A stretch of 64,000 nt of DNA from Aliikangiella coralliicola (GTDB lineage: Bacteria > Pseudomonadota > Gammaproteobacteria > Enterobacterales > Kangiellaceae). Shown one piece after another: positions 26,569-34,959 of this stretch. The notes beneath the pieces were generated by a model. The model saw only the letters and a program-made list of their open reading frames with translations. It did no database searches and was not told the DNA's origin. The position numbers were made by a program, and so were the translations under genes. The DNA is taken from positions 359,122-423,121 of the forward strand of contig NZ_ML660161.1 of NCBI RefSeq assembly GCF_007004725.1, in the 5' to 3' direction. Within the stretch, counting starts at the first letter, position 1. Each line of letters opens with the position of its first letter.

Positions 26569-27825
26569 ATGGATATCATAAAACCATCAGTAGACAGAAG
26601 TAGCTTTACTTTTTTGCAAAAGTTTTCTGCATTACTTTTTTTAATCATATTTCTTTTAGCTTTTGCGGTTGATGACAGGTTAAACACTGTCACTATTCAT
26701 CGTTCGGAAATTCTGGTTGATGAGGTAAAAGTGGGCGATCTGGAAGTTGTGGTAGATGGTTATGGAAAGTTAACACCAGCGAAGCAAAAACTGGTTACTG
26801 CGCCGGCGACGGCAACGGTTAAAGAAATTTTACTTAAGCCTGGTGCCACGGTTTCAACCGGTAGCCTTATTGTCGTTTTAGAAAACGCTGAGTTACTTCA
26901 ACAAGTTGAAAATGAACGCCAGAGACTTGATGAATTAAGAGCGAATCTTCGCCAGTTGGAAGTTAATCAAAAAAGAGAATTACTCAGCGAAGATATTAGT
27001 CTTACTGAAGTCACTAGTCGTTATGAGTCGGTTAGATTAAAGCGTATTGCTGAAGAAAAACTAGTTGAGCAAGGCGTTTTTTCGAGATTGAACTTTGAGC
27101 AACTTTTACTCGAAGAAAGCACGTTAAAGGGAAAGATTGATATTCAAACAGAACAAAGAGTCCAGCTAACAAAAGTGCATCAGGAAGCGGTGAGTATTCA
27201 ACGGGAGAAAATTAAACTGCAACAGAGAAAGCATTTGTTGGCAGAAAAACTTCTTAGTCAACTTGAAGTTCGTGCTGATTTTGATGGGATTTTACAGCGG
27301 CTATCGGTTGAGCTTGGTCAGAGTTTGCAGGCTGGTCAGGAAATCGCATTAGTGGGTAGCATCTCTGAGCAAATTGCTGAATTGCGTGTTCCCCAAAGTC
27401 AGGCTCATCAAATTGTTGTTGGTCTTAAAGTGTTGATCAGTACGCTAAACGAAAAATTTGAAGGTCGAGTTATTCGTATTGACCCTGTGGTTGATAAAAA
27501 TACGGTTACTGTCGATATTCAATTACCAGGTAATTTGCCATCTAGCGTTCGGCCCCAATCGGCGGTGGATGGCAAGATAATTACAGACAATTTAAATAAT
27601 GTGCTTTACATCGAACGGCCAGCCAACTCCCATTCAAATTCAGAGGGCGAGATTTATCTATTAGATCGCAGTTTTCAAAGTGCTCGACTGAAAAAAATTA
27701 AATTTGGACGGCGAGCAGGTCGTTACATTGAGATTATATCTGGCGTGACGCAGGGTGAAAAATTAATTTTGTCAGACATGTCTAACTATAAAACGACTAA
27801 CACAACACTGGTCGTGGAATCATAA
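26569..27825 (+). CDS. HlyD/MacA-family periplasmic adaptor (membrane fusion protein)
   Basis: The protein is 418 residues. One N-terminal membrane anchor (about 22-40, FSALLFLIIFLLAFA) precedes a periplasmic adaptor with a split lipoyl domain (TVKEILLKPGATVSTGSLIVVLEN and VRADFDGILQRLSVELGQ). A coiled-coil hairpin of about 110 residues (about 105-215) and a C-terminal beta-barrel (GLKVLISTLNEKFEG) complete it. Such adaptors link an inner-membrane transporter to an outer-membrane channel. No TolC-like gene is adjacent, so a channel encoded elsewhere would be needed. It is the first gene of the sigma-54-controlled operon, with an ABC ATPase and permease following at once. Confidence 0.93.
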   Translation: MDIIKPSVDRSSFTFLQKFSALLFLIIFLLAFAVDDRLNTVTIHRSEILVDEVKVGDLEVVVDGYGKLTPAKQKLVTAPATATVKEILLKPGATVSTGSLIVVLENAELLQQVENERQRLDELRANLRQLEVNQKRELLSEDISLTEVTSRYESVRLKRIAEEKLVEQGVFSRLNFEQLLLEESTLKGKIDIQTEQRVQLTKVHQEAVSIQREKIKLQQRKHLLAEKLLSQLEVRADFDGILQRLSVELGQSLQAGQEIALVGSISEQIAELRVPQSQAHQIVVGLKVLISTLNEKFEGRVIRIDPVVDKNTVTVDIQLPGNLPSSVRPQSAVDGKIITDNLNNVLYIERPANSHSNSEGEIYLLDRSFQSARLKKIKFGRRAGRYIEIISGVTQGEKLILSDMSNYKTTNTTLVVES

Positions 27826-27861
27826 AACGAAGATAATACGAGAGAGAAAGAAGGAGAATAT

Positions 27862-28566
27862 ATGAACGAGATGATTATAACCATGAAGAATGTTTCGAAA
27901 ATATTTGAAACAGAAGAAATGGAAACCCACGCCCTGAAGAATATCGATTTAACGATAAAAGCAGGCGATTATATTTCTATTTCTGGCCCTTCTGGTTGCG
28001 GTAAATCGACTTTGTTATCGATTCTCGGGTTGTTGGATACGCCGACAGCGGGTGAGTATTTTATTGAAGGCGTTAACGTTGCAAAGTTATCTCTCGATCA
28101 GGCTGCAGAAGTGCGTAATCAGAAAATTGGCTTTGTATTTCAAAGCTTTAACCTGATTGATGAGCTTTCTGTATTTGATAATGTGGCGTTGCCGCTGCGT
28201 TATCGAAACGAAGCTTTATCGAATGCTCAAATAAAGCTTCTGGTTTCTGAATGCCTCGAAAAAGTTGCCATGAATCACCGAGTTAATCACAAGCCGAATC
28301 AGCTCTCCGGTGGCCAACAGCAGAGAATTGCAATGGCCCGAGCACTCGTCTGTAATCCAACAATACTGCTGGTTGATGAGCCTACCGGAAATCTAGATTC
28401 GAAAAGTGGCGATAAGGTGATGGATATTCTGGAAACACTTAACCGAAATGGCACTACGATTTGCCTGGTGACTCATGATCCTCGTTATGCCGATTTAGCA
28501 AAAACGAAGTTGAAATTATTAGATGGTTCATTTTTGCAGGTGCCGGGCATGAGGGCAGCTATATGA
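27862..28566 (+). CDS. ABC transporter ATPase, MacB/LolD type
   Basis: The 234-residue nucleotide-binding protein has Walker A GPSGCGKST, Q-loop FVFQSFNLI, signature LSGGQQQR, Walker B ILLVDEPTG, a D-loop and the switch His in LVTHDPRYA. FQSFNLIDELSVFDNVALPL is typical of the MacB/LolD/FtsE class, which works with FtsX-type permeases in mechanotransmission rather than classical transport. It has a strong Shine-Dalgarno (AAGGAG, 6 nt before ATG). Its last codons overlap the permease start in an ATGA junction. Confidence 0.96.
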   Translation: MNEMIITMKNVSKIFETEEMETHALKNIDLTIKAGDYISISGPSGCGKSTLLSILGLLDTPTAGEYFIEGVNVAKLSLDQAAEVRNQKIGFVFQSFNLIDELSVFDNVALPLRYRNEALSNAQIKLLVSECLEKVAMNHRVNHKPNQLSGGQQQRIAMARALVCNPTILLVDEPTGNLDSKSGDKVMDILETLNRNGTTICLVTHDPRYADLAKTKLKLLDGSFLQVPGMRAAI

Positions 28567-31097
28567 ATCAGTTTGCTTATAATTTAAAACAAGCATGGGC
28601 AAGGTTAAAAAGAAAGCCTGGGTTTATAGTGAATGTAATGCTGTCGATGGGTGTGACTTTAGGGGCGCTGATTTTTGTTTCGACACTAGCTTATGTAATG
28701 TTGTTGAAACCTCTGCCTTATCCAGAGCAGGACAGATTGTTTGTGATTGATAGTTCTATAAAACTGTCTGGAAAACCTCACTATTTCAGTAAATTACCAC
28801 CAGCTGCTATTTTAGATTTGTACCAAAATCAGGAAATTTTTGAAACCGCTACCATTAGTTATCAGGATTCCAAAATCTTAACTTCAGATCCTGCAGCGCC
28901 AACTAAACCTGTTGAATTCGTCACACCTGAGTGGTTTCAAATATATGGTGTTTCCATGATGTTAGGACGAGGCTTTGAACAAACAGAAATGATTGGCACC
29001 AATAATCCTGTTGCTGTACTAAGTTATGCTATATGGAAGAATGACTTTAAAGGTCGAAAAGAAATTGTTGGTGAGAAAATTACTTTAGGAGATGTTAGTT
29101 TTACCGTTGTCGGCGTGATGGCAAAAGACTTTATTTTACCAAGAGTAAATATGTTACCAAGAAATCGTGATGTTCAAGTGATTTTGCCAATTGACTTTGA
29201 TAGAAGCCAACAAACTCAAGCACTAAAGTGGAACCCCGCGCCCAACGGTGTAATTGTTGGTAAACTGAAAGACAGCTACTCGGTTGTTCAGGCTGAGCAT
29301 TGGTTGGGAAAGAGGTTTAAAAATTTGTGGCAAAAGCATGCCGCAGATATTAGAAATTTCAATGAACTAGAAATCACACTTAATCTTCAAGAATTTCGCA
29401 CTCAGCTTTTGGGGGATAGTAAACAATATGTTTATTTCTTATTGGTCGCAGTGCTTGGTTTGGTCATCATTGCTTCGACTAATATTACTAATTTATTCTT
29501 GTCATTTACGGCTGAACAGCAACATCAAATGACAGTTCATGCGGCATTGGGAGCTAAAAGAAAAAGTTTATTTAAATTTTTATTCTATCAGACCGGAATA
29601 CTTGTTGTTTTTTCGGTTCTACTAGCTCTATTTATCGCATCGTTAGGTTTTTATTTTGCTCAGCATTACTTTCAAAATCTTTTGCCAAGATTAAACGAAT
29701 TGTCGTTTAATTTATTTACCTTTAACTTTTCATTGATTTTGATCGTTATCTTTACCACGGTGTTTTCATTTGTTGGTAGTAGGATAATTAACTATCGAAA
29801 GTTGATTGCTGGACTGCAGAGTAGTGGAAAAGGCGTTGCTGTTCAAGTTTCTAAAAGTGTGCGTTACATGCTAATTATTTTGCAAGTGGCAGTGGCAATA
29901 GCTCTAATTTTCATTAACGTTAACTTAATGAAAGAGCCTTTTAATAAGATTACACAGCCAGTTGTTTATGAGCTTGAAGGCCTGATGACATTATGGATAA
30001 CTATAAAGGGTCGTAACATTCAGGATTATCAAGACGCAGAAAAATTGATACCGAAGTTAAGAAAAGAGCTTTCAGAGCGGGCTGAGATTGATATCTTAAC
30101 ATTTTCTGAATACCCCGGTTACCATACAGATGTTCCAGCGACCGACTTTTTAATTGTAGATGGAAAGAAGCACTATTTTAAGCAATTCCAAAAAACAAAA
30201 ATGAACAATTTTCAATTTAAAAACGTCGATTATCAATATTTCGAATCGCTACGGTGGCCCTTGTTGCAAGGGAAGTCGTTTTCTCAAAAAAATGAAGAGA
30301 ATCAAGAAAAAGTGATAATTGTCAATGATGCTTTTGCACGAGAAATTAGTCCTGAAGGAAATGTCATAGGCAAGAAAATAACACTGTTTACTGATCAATA
30401 TTCGATGTCGCATTCGTTTTATGAGGAAGAAATTACTAGTGGTCAAGTAGAAAAAGCGGATTACGAAATTATTGGTGTTGTTGAAGGACTTATTACCCCC
30501 TCGGAAAATTTCGTGCCCAGAAGGTTTTATTTACCAAGATTGGAGCTATCAAGCATAGTTGAGTGTATGTTTCGACTTAAAGAAAACCTGGTTCTTAAGC
30601 GCGAAACGGTCGTTTCGTTGCTGAATAACTTGGATCGAAGTTTCAAATTAATTGAGTACGAACCAATGATTGATAACTATAAAGAATTTTTATTTCCCCA
30701 TTACACAACTCTTGTCATAACAATAGCTATTGCATTATTAACTATCTTTCTAACCAGTATCGGTATCTATGGTATTTTAAATTACAGCATTCAAGTACGG
30801 CGTTTTGAACTGGGTACTCGATTAGCCATGGGGGCTAAGCGAAAAGATTTAGTCCGGCTAATTTTAAAAGACAACGCGAAAGCGATAGGTTTTGGTGTTT
30901 TAATGAGCCTGGTGGTATTGCCAGTTATTTATCTGCTCTTTTCCGACAAATTAGCCAAGTACATCAACCTGGAGCTTTTACCAGCCTTTGTCGCAACTTT
31001 GACGTTAATTGGCTGCATTGCCTGGATGGCAAGTTATTTACCGCTGCGAAAAATTATTAATCGTCCCGCAATTTACTCTTTAAGAGGTAGTGACTAG
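28563..31097 (+). CDS. FtsX/MacB-type ABC permease with duplicated core
   Basis: The 844-residue permease has about eight membrane helices: one at about 21-48, a cluster at about 290-420, one at 432-450 and three at the C-terminus. Two large periplasmic regions (MacB_PCD-like, about 50-285 and 455-715) separate them. The FtsX motif occurs twice (ITNLFLSFTAEQQHQMTVHAALGAKRKSL and LNYSIQVRRFELGTRLAMGAKRKDL). This duplicated layout is the ADOP-like form and suggests that one polypeptide does the work of a MacB dimer. Substrates of such systems include peptides, macrolides and lipids; none can be assigned here. A terminator follows at 31126-31151. Confidence 0.93.
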   Translation: MNQFAYNLKQAWARLKRKPGFIVNVMLSMGVTLGALIFVSTLAYVMLLKPLPYPEQDRLFVIDSSIKLSGKPHYFSKLPPAAILDLYQNQEIFETATISYQDSKILTSDPAAPTKPVEFVTPEWFQIYGVSMMLGRGFEQTEMIGTNNPVAVLSYAIWKNDFKGRKEIVGEKITLGDVSFTVVGVMAKDFILPRVNMLPRNRDVQVILPIDFDRSQQTQALKWNPAPNGVIVGKLKDSYSVVQAEHWLGKRFKNLWQKHAADIRNFNELEITLNLQEFRTQLLGDSKQYVYFLLVAVLGLVIIASTNITNLFLSFTAEQQHQMTVHAALGAKRKSLFKFLFYQTGILVVFSVLLALFIASLGFYFAQHYFQNLLPRLNELSFNLFTFNFSLILIVIFTTVFSFVGSRIINYRKLIAGLQSSGKGVAVQVSKSVRYMLIILQVAVAIALIFINVNLMKEPFNKITQPVVYELEGLMTLWITIKGRNIQDYQDAEKLIPKLRKELSERAEIDILTFSEYPGYHTDVPATDFLIVDGKKHYFKQFQKTKMNNFQFKNVDYQYFESLRWPLLQGKSFSQKNEENQEKVIIVNDAFAREISPEGNVIGKKITLFTDQYSMSHSFYEEEITSGQVEKADYEIIGVVEGLITPSENFVPRRFYLPRLELSSIVECMFRLKENLVLKRETVVSLLNNLDRSFKLIEYEPMIDNYKEFLFPHYTTLVITIAIALLTIFLTSIGIYGILNYSIQVRRFELGTRLAMGAKRKDLVRLILKDNAKAIGFGVLMSLVVLPVIYLLFSDKLAKYINLELLPAFVATLTLIGCIAWMASYLPLRKIINRPAIYSLRGSD

Positions 31098-31125
31098 TAT
31101 CTCCTCATTACTAGTCGTTTTTCTT

Positions 31126-31151
31126 AGCCGTCAGTTGGCGGCTTTTTTTGT
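31126..31151 (+). terminator. Rho-independent terminator after the export operon
   Basis: AGCCGTC and GGCGGCT pair (seven pairs, one G-T) around an AGTT loop, and a run of seven T follows. A second small inverted repeat, GACTAGT facing ACTAGTC, lies just upstream at 31092-31116. Confidence 0.85.
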
Positions 31152-31353
31152 TTCCAGCTTTCAGATCAGATAAATGAGAAAAGTAGCAAATCAATAAATT
31201 ATCACAAAAAGTTTCTGGACAAAAAACGAACTACTCGTTAAAGTGCGCACTCGATTAATCATGAGTTCACGTTATTCTTTTTCATACAAAGTAATAAACT
31301 AGTAATACCGCTAGCAAAGGAAGAGAGTTCTGCTCGGAAAGGAGTTTATCAAA

Positions 31354-31527
31354 ATGGATGATAATGTCGTTTCATTCTTACCAGTCACCATCGTATTTAA
31401 TTTTATACAGTCATGCATCGATTTTCTCGGTTCATTGGGTTACATCGAAAGTTTCATTGTGATGATTGTATTATTTTTCTGCTTGATGAAAATTTTGTTT
31501 CGCAGGCGGTCAACAACAAAATATTAA
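31354..31527 (+). CDS. Small single-helix membrane protein
   Basis: This is a 57-codon frame that starts MDDNVVSFLPVTIVF. It has a hydrophobic helix (about residues 33-49, SFIVMIVLFFCLMKILF) followed at once by a basic tail (RRRSTTKY), the positive-inside pattern of a small membrane protein. A strong Shine-Dalgarno, AAAGGAG, lies 9 nt before the ATG. It sits alone in the 630-bp gap after the export operon terminator. It could assist the export complex or be an independent stress peptide. I do not recognise a family. Confidence 0.55.
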   Translation: MDDNVVSFLPVTIVFNFIQSCIDFLGSLGYIESFIVMIVLFFCLMKILFRRRSTTKY

Positions 31528-31728
31528 ACATTAGATAATGCATTTTTAGCTTGTCTATCATCTTTTCTCTAATATTTAATGTGTCATACCTACCTACATT
31601 CTATTCGATTACTTTTCTGTGGTTTTCTTTAGGAAATTGTATTGATAAAAATACTTGTCCAGTTTTCGGTTGTTGCTGATTTTTTGCCATAGTACTTTTG
31701 CCTTCTCAAAAATAACGAGAGGCAAACT

Positions 31729-32487
31729 ATGAACTTCAGAGATTTACATCATCAAAACTCACCTTTGATACTATGCAATGCCTGGGATGTGGCAAGTGCT
31801 AATATTGCCGAGGAATTAGGGTTCAAAGCAATAGGAACGTCCAGCGCCGCTATCGCTTCGGTATTGGGATATCCTGATGGAGAAAGTATTAGTTTTTCAG
31901 AATTGCGCCATTTCGTCGAACGTATTGTGAAAAACATCAACTTACCATTAACTGTCGATATAGAATCCGGATTTAGCGACGATCCCTTATCCGTTGTTAA
32001 GAATATTAAGTTGTTAGCTGATATGGGGGTTGTTGGCGTCAATATTGAAGATAGTGTTGTCAAGGCCGAGGAGCGAAAGTTGGTTAATGCTGAAACATTT
32101 TCAAAAACTATCAGTAAGATCAGAGAGCAACTCGAACATCACCAGATAGATATTTTTCTCAACGTGCGTACTGATGTTTTTTTATTAGGTCAATCCAACC
32201 CAGTCAATGAAACGAACAAGCGCGTTGACCTATATAGCAACGCGGGAGCTGATGGAATCTTTATCCCTTGCATAGAGAAAGAAGATGATATCGAAAAGGT
32301 TGTTAGCAATACCAGATTACCAGTCAATGTCATGTGCATGCCAAACCTGCCAAGTTTTAAACGATTGCAAGAACTTGGTGTAAAACGTGTCAGCATGGGC
32401 AATTTTCTATTTGAACATATGTACACGGGTTTTAAAGATACGCTAAAGGCCGTTAGCGATAATGAATCGTTTGCTTCAGTTTTTTAA
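31729..32487 (+). CDS. Isocitrate lyase/PEP mutase family enzyme
   Basis: The 252-residue TIM-barrel enzyme belongs to the PEP mutase/isocitrate lyase superfamily, which makes or breaks C-C or P-C bonds next to carboxylates. The pattern LILCNAWDVASANIAEE, AIGTSSAAIASVLGYPDGE, LTVDIESGF, GVVGVNIEDSV and FLNVRTDVF matches the small uncharacterised branch (oxaloacetate decarboxylase or methylisocitrate-lyase-like). The metal-binding region is recognisable, although the DxDxG segment reads DIESG. The gene is monocistronic with a weak hairpin terminator. The substrate cannot be inferred; no phosphonate genes are nearby. Confidence 0.88.
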   Translation: MNFRDLHHQNSPLILCNAWDVASANIAEELGFKAIGTSSAAIASVLGYPDGESISFSELRHFVERIVKNINLPLTVDIESGFSDDPLSVVKNIKLLADMGVVGVNIEDSVVKAEERKLVNAETFSKTISKIREQLEHHQIDIFLNVRTDVFLLGQSNPVNETNKRVDLYSNAGADGIFIPCIEKEDDIEKVVSNTRLPVNVMCMPNLPSFKRLQELGVKRVSMGNFLFEHMYTGFKDTLKAVSDNESFASVF

Positions 32488-32519
32488 AAATGCTGTTTGC
32501 ATTTAAGCTATTTTTGCTT

Positions 32520-32541
32520 AAATGACTATGCCGTCATTTTT
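32520..32541 (+). terminator. Probable terminator after the PEP mutase-family gene
   Basis: AAATGAC and GTCATTT pair around TATGCC, ending in five T. The stem is short and AT-rich. Confidence 0.5.
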
Positions 32542-32882
32542 AGTTAGTTTTCTAATAGAGAATAAATTTGGTTCTTGCGTGATGCAGATCCTTTGCAATA
32601 TTTGCATCACGTAATTCGCTCGATTTTTATTGAATATTCACCAATGGGAAATTACTTTTGATTATATGACGAAAAGCCGTCTATAGTTAGCTTATCATTT
32701 CACTCAATAAAAACTATTTTTATCTCAAATAGTTTAAGTTTTTGAAGAGTTAAATGGTTTTTACGGCTATTTTAGTTAAAACCTTGCAAATTGCTTGTTC
32801 TAAGCAGAGGTCGATAACGATTCAGTTCAGGGATTTTTCCGAAGTCGTAGAAATGGCATAAACAGGAAAAGGACATGACGAT
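32542..32882. other. Intergenic region upstream of the EAL-receiver gene
   Basis: About 340 AT-rich bases without a plausible gene. It probably carries the promoter of the next gene, but I cannot point to a convincing -35/-10 pair. Confidence 0.5.
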
Positions 32883-34874
32883 ATGACCCAGGAACTAATC
32901 GACAGACAGTCTCAAGTCTGCCTGGAAATTGGCATTAACGAAATCCACTCTGCCTTCGAGAATAAAACCTTTCAAATTTATTATCAGCCGACGGTATCTT
33001 TGCTTAAAGAGAACACTTTAACTGGTGTAGAAGCCTGTGCCAGGATTAATCATGAGAAATATGGTGTTTTGTCGCCAGGCGTTTTCTTACCGTTAATCAA
33101 TGAAATTGGCTTAAAGTCGAGATTAACTCGCTATCTGATAAAACAAGCTCTGATCGACTTGAATCAATGGAAAGAATTGGACGTCAATTTGCGAGTATCA
33201 ATTAATACACCTAAGCCTCTGTTTAAAGATTTAAAGTTTGTTCAGTGGCTAAAAGGAATAGCAGAAAATACAGAGTTTGATGTGAAGCTTCTGGTGCTTG
33301 AGATTTCCCAAAACGATAAAGAGCCATGGGATGACGAATTAAAAAAGCAGCTGTTTCACTTAAAATTGAAAGGGTTTAATTTTGCACTGGATGATGCCGA
33401 TGAAAACCTGCCTGACAAGGAAGAGTTAAAAGATGTTCCCATTGATGAGGTTAAAATTCACCGAAGTATCGTCACCGAAATTAAATACCAGAAATCTGCC
33501 AGACAGGCGGTTAGAAATACAATTCATCTAGCGAAAAAAATTGGCGCAAGAGTTGTTGCTGTTGGCGTTGAAAAACAAGAAGACGCTAATTGGCTGCTCG
33601 AAGCGGGCTGTCATGGCGCACAAGGTTTTTTATTCGGAAAGCCTCTGGCAAAAGATGAGTTTTACAGTAGTTTTGTGTCAAAAGAACAGCATTGGGACGT
33701 TCAAGGTGCATGGGATAAACCTAAGATACTCATTGTTGAAGATAGCGATCAATACCAACAAGTTTTTGTGGAAATGTTATCTGAGTTGTTTGAAACGCAT
33801 CTAGCGACTAACAAAGATGATGCCATTAGCCTATTTGAGTCACTCTTACCTGAAGTATTGATTGTTGAGGCGGAATTTGGTGATTTTTCAGGTGAAAAAT
33901 TGTGTGAGCAATTATCGGCAACTGAACACTTTAAAGATTGCAGCGTCATTTTCGTGTCAGATACCGATTCGACAGAGAGCCGTATGGCAGCTTATCAGTC
34001 GGGTGCGTTAGATTACCTGGTTAAACCCATATTAGTGACTGAGCTCATTTCTAAAATCTGCCGAGTAACGGTACTCCAGAAAAAAGGTACTGCGATAAAA
34101 AATGAAATTGAGACCGCTAATCAATTTGCTAAAACCTCTCTGGTAGAAGCTTCACTTTATGGTAGCATCGTCAATTTCTATCGCAGCTTGATGCATTGTG
34201 ATGATGAAGAATCGCTCAAGCAGCAACTGTTTAACTTTATGGCGCATAAACAACTACGTTGCTCGGTACAATTTCGCAATGAATTTGCCGTTAGCCATTT
34301 TGATCAGACCAACATTGCCTGTAGTCCAATCGAAGTGAATATCTTTGAAGTTTTGAGAAATAAAGGGCGTTTATATGAATTCGGTCGCCGGCTAATCGTT
34401 AACTTTGAACATGTTTCCTGTTTAATAAAAAACATGCCGGAAAAGGAAGAAGAATCCGGTATGGTGCGAGACTATTTATCAATTGTCATCGAAGGGCTTG
34501 AAGCACGATATCGAGATTTGTTGCGGCAAAGAGCATTGCACTCGGTGTTAGATAAGTTGGAGGCGCTGACTGGTCGGCTAACTCAGGTGGTTAAAAATGA
34601 ATTAAACGACAAAAAAGAATTGATGGATAATCTGGATATCGAACTGCAGATGAGTTTTCATGTGTTAGATTTAACTGAAGAACAGGAAGATAAAATCACT
34701 TCGATTATTGGCAGTATGATCGAGAGTAAAGATGATAGTGAAATTAATTCACTCTCTATCATTAATAATATTGAAAAGATTACCGAAGAATTAAGTCGTT
34801 CGGTAAAAAATGCCGATAGCACTTCAGAAGATAAACCTAAAATATCGAATGCACACGAGGTCGAGCTTTTCTAA
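32883..34874 (+). CDS. Degenerate EAL domain, atypical receiver and conserved C-terminal domain
   Basis: The 663-residue cytoplasmic protein has an EAL domain at about 15-265. EAL reads EAC (50-52) and the DDFG loop reads DDAD (170-173), while KID reads KIH (191-193). Asn108, Glu140, Lys191, Glu230 and Gln247 remain. c-di-GMP hydrolysis is therefore doubtful, and binding is possible. A receiver domain follows (about 280-400), with acidic pair EDSD and Lys381. The phosphoacceptor position is Glu329 (LIVEAEFG) in place of Asp, a phosphomimetic-like change. The last ~250 residues match the C-terminal domain of the receiver protein at 50093-51220 (shared LIKNMP/LVKNMP block). This is probably a c-di-GMP-linked signalling scaffold. 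Confidence 0.85.
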   Translation: MTQELIDRQSQVCLEIGINEIHSAFENKTFQIYYQPTVSLLKENTLTGVEACARINHEKYGVLSPGVFLPLINEIGLKSRLTRYLIKQALIDLNQWKELDVNLRVSINTPKPLFKDLKFVQWLKGIAENTEFDVKLLVLEISQNDKEPWDDELKKQLFHLKLKGFNFALDDADENLPDKEELKDVPIDEVKIHRSIVTEIKYQKSARQAVRNTIHLAKKIGARVVAVGVEKQEDANWLLEAGCHGAQGFLFGKPLAKDEFYSSFVSKEQHWDVQGAWDKPKILIVEDSDQYQQVFVEMLSELFETHLATNKDDAISLFESLLPEVLIVEAEFGDFSGEKLCEQLSATEHFKDCSVIFVSDTDSTESRMAAYQSGALDYLVKPILVTELISKICRVTVLQKKGTAIKNEIETANQFAKTSLVEASLYGSIVNFYRSLMHCDDEESLKQQLFNFMAHKQLRCSVQFRNEFAVSHFDQTNIACSPIEVNIFEVLRNKGRLYEFGRRLIVNFEHVSCLIKNMPEKEEESGMVRDYLSIVIEGLEARYRDLLRQRALHSVLDKLEALTGRLTQVVKNELNDKKELMDNLDIELQMSFHVLDLTEEQEDKITSIIGSMIESKDDSEINSLSIINNIEKITEELSRSVKNADSTSEDKPKISNAHEVELF

Positions 34875-34905
34875 CTGAAAAGTTGACGATTTAAGGGGTG
34901 AGCAA

Positions 34906-34942
34906 GGCAAACTAAAAATTCAGTCGATTTATTCAGTTTGCC
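34906..34942. terminator. Hairpin between convergent genes
   Basis: GGCAAACT and AGTTTGCC form an 8-bp stem around a 21-nt loop between the EAL-receiver gene and catalase. There is no clear T run, so terminator function is only likely from its position. Confidence 0.4.
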
Positions 34943-34959
34943 GTTTGACTCATGCCCGT

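Noticed and set aside
34906-34942. Strong terminator between the EAL-receiver and catalase genes
   Set aside because: An 8-bp stem is present but no T run follows, so it is listed only as a weak hairpin, not as a firm terminator.
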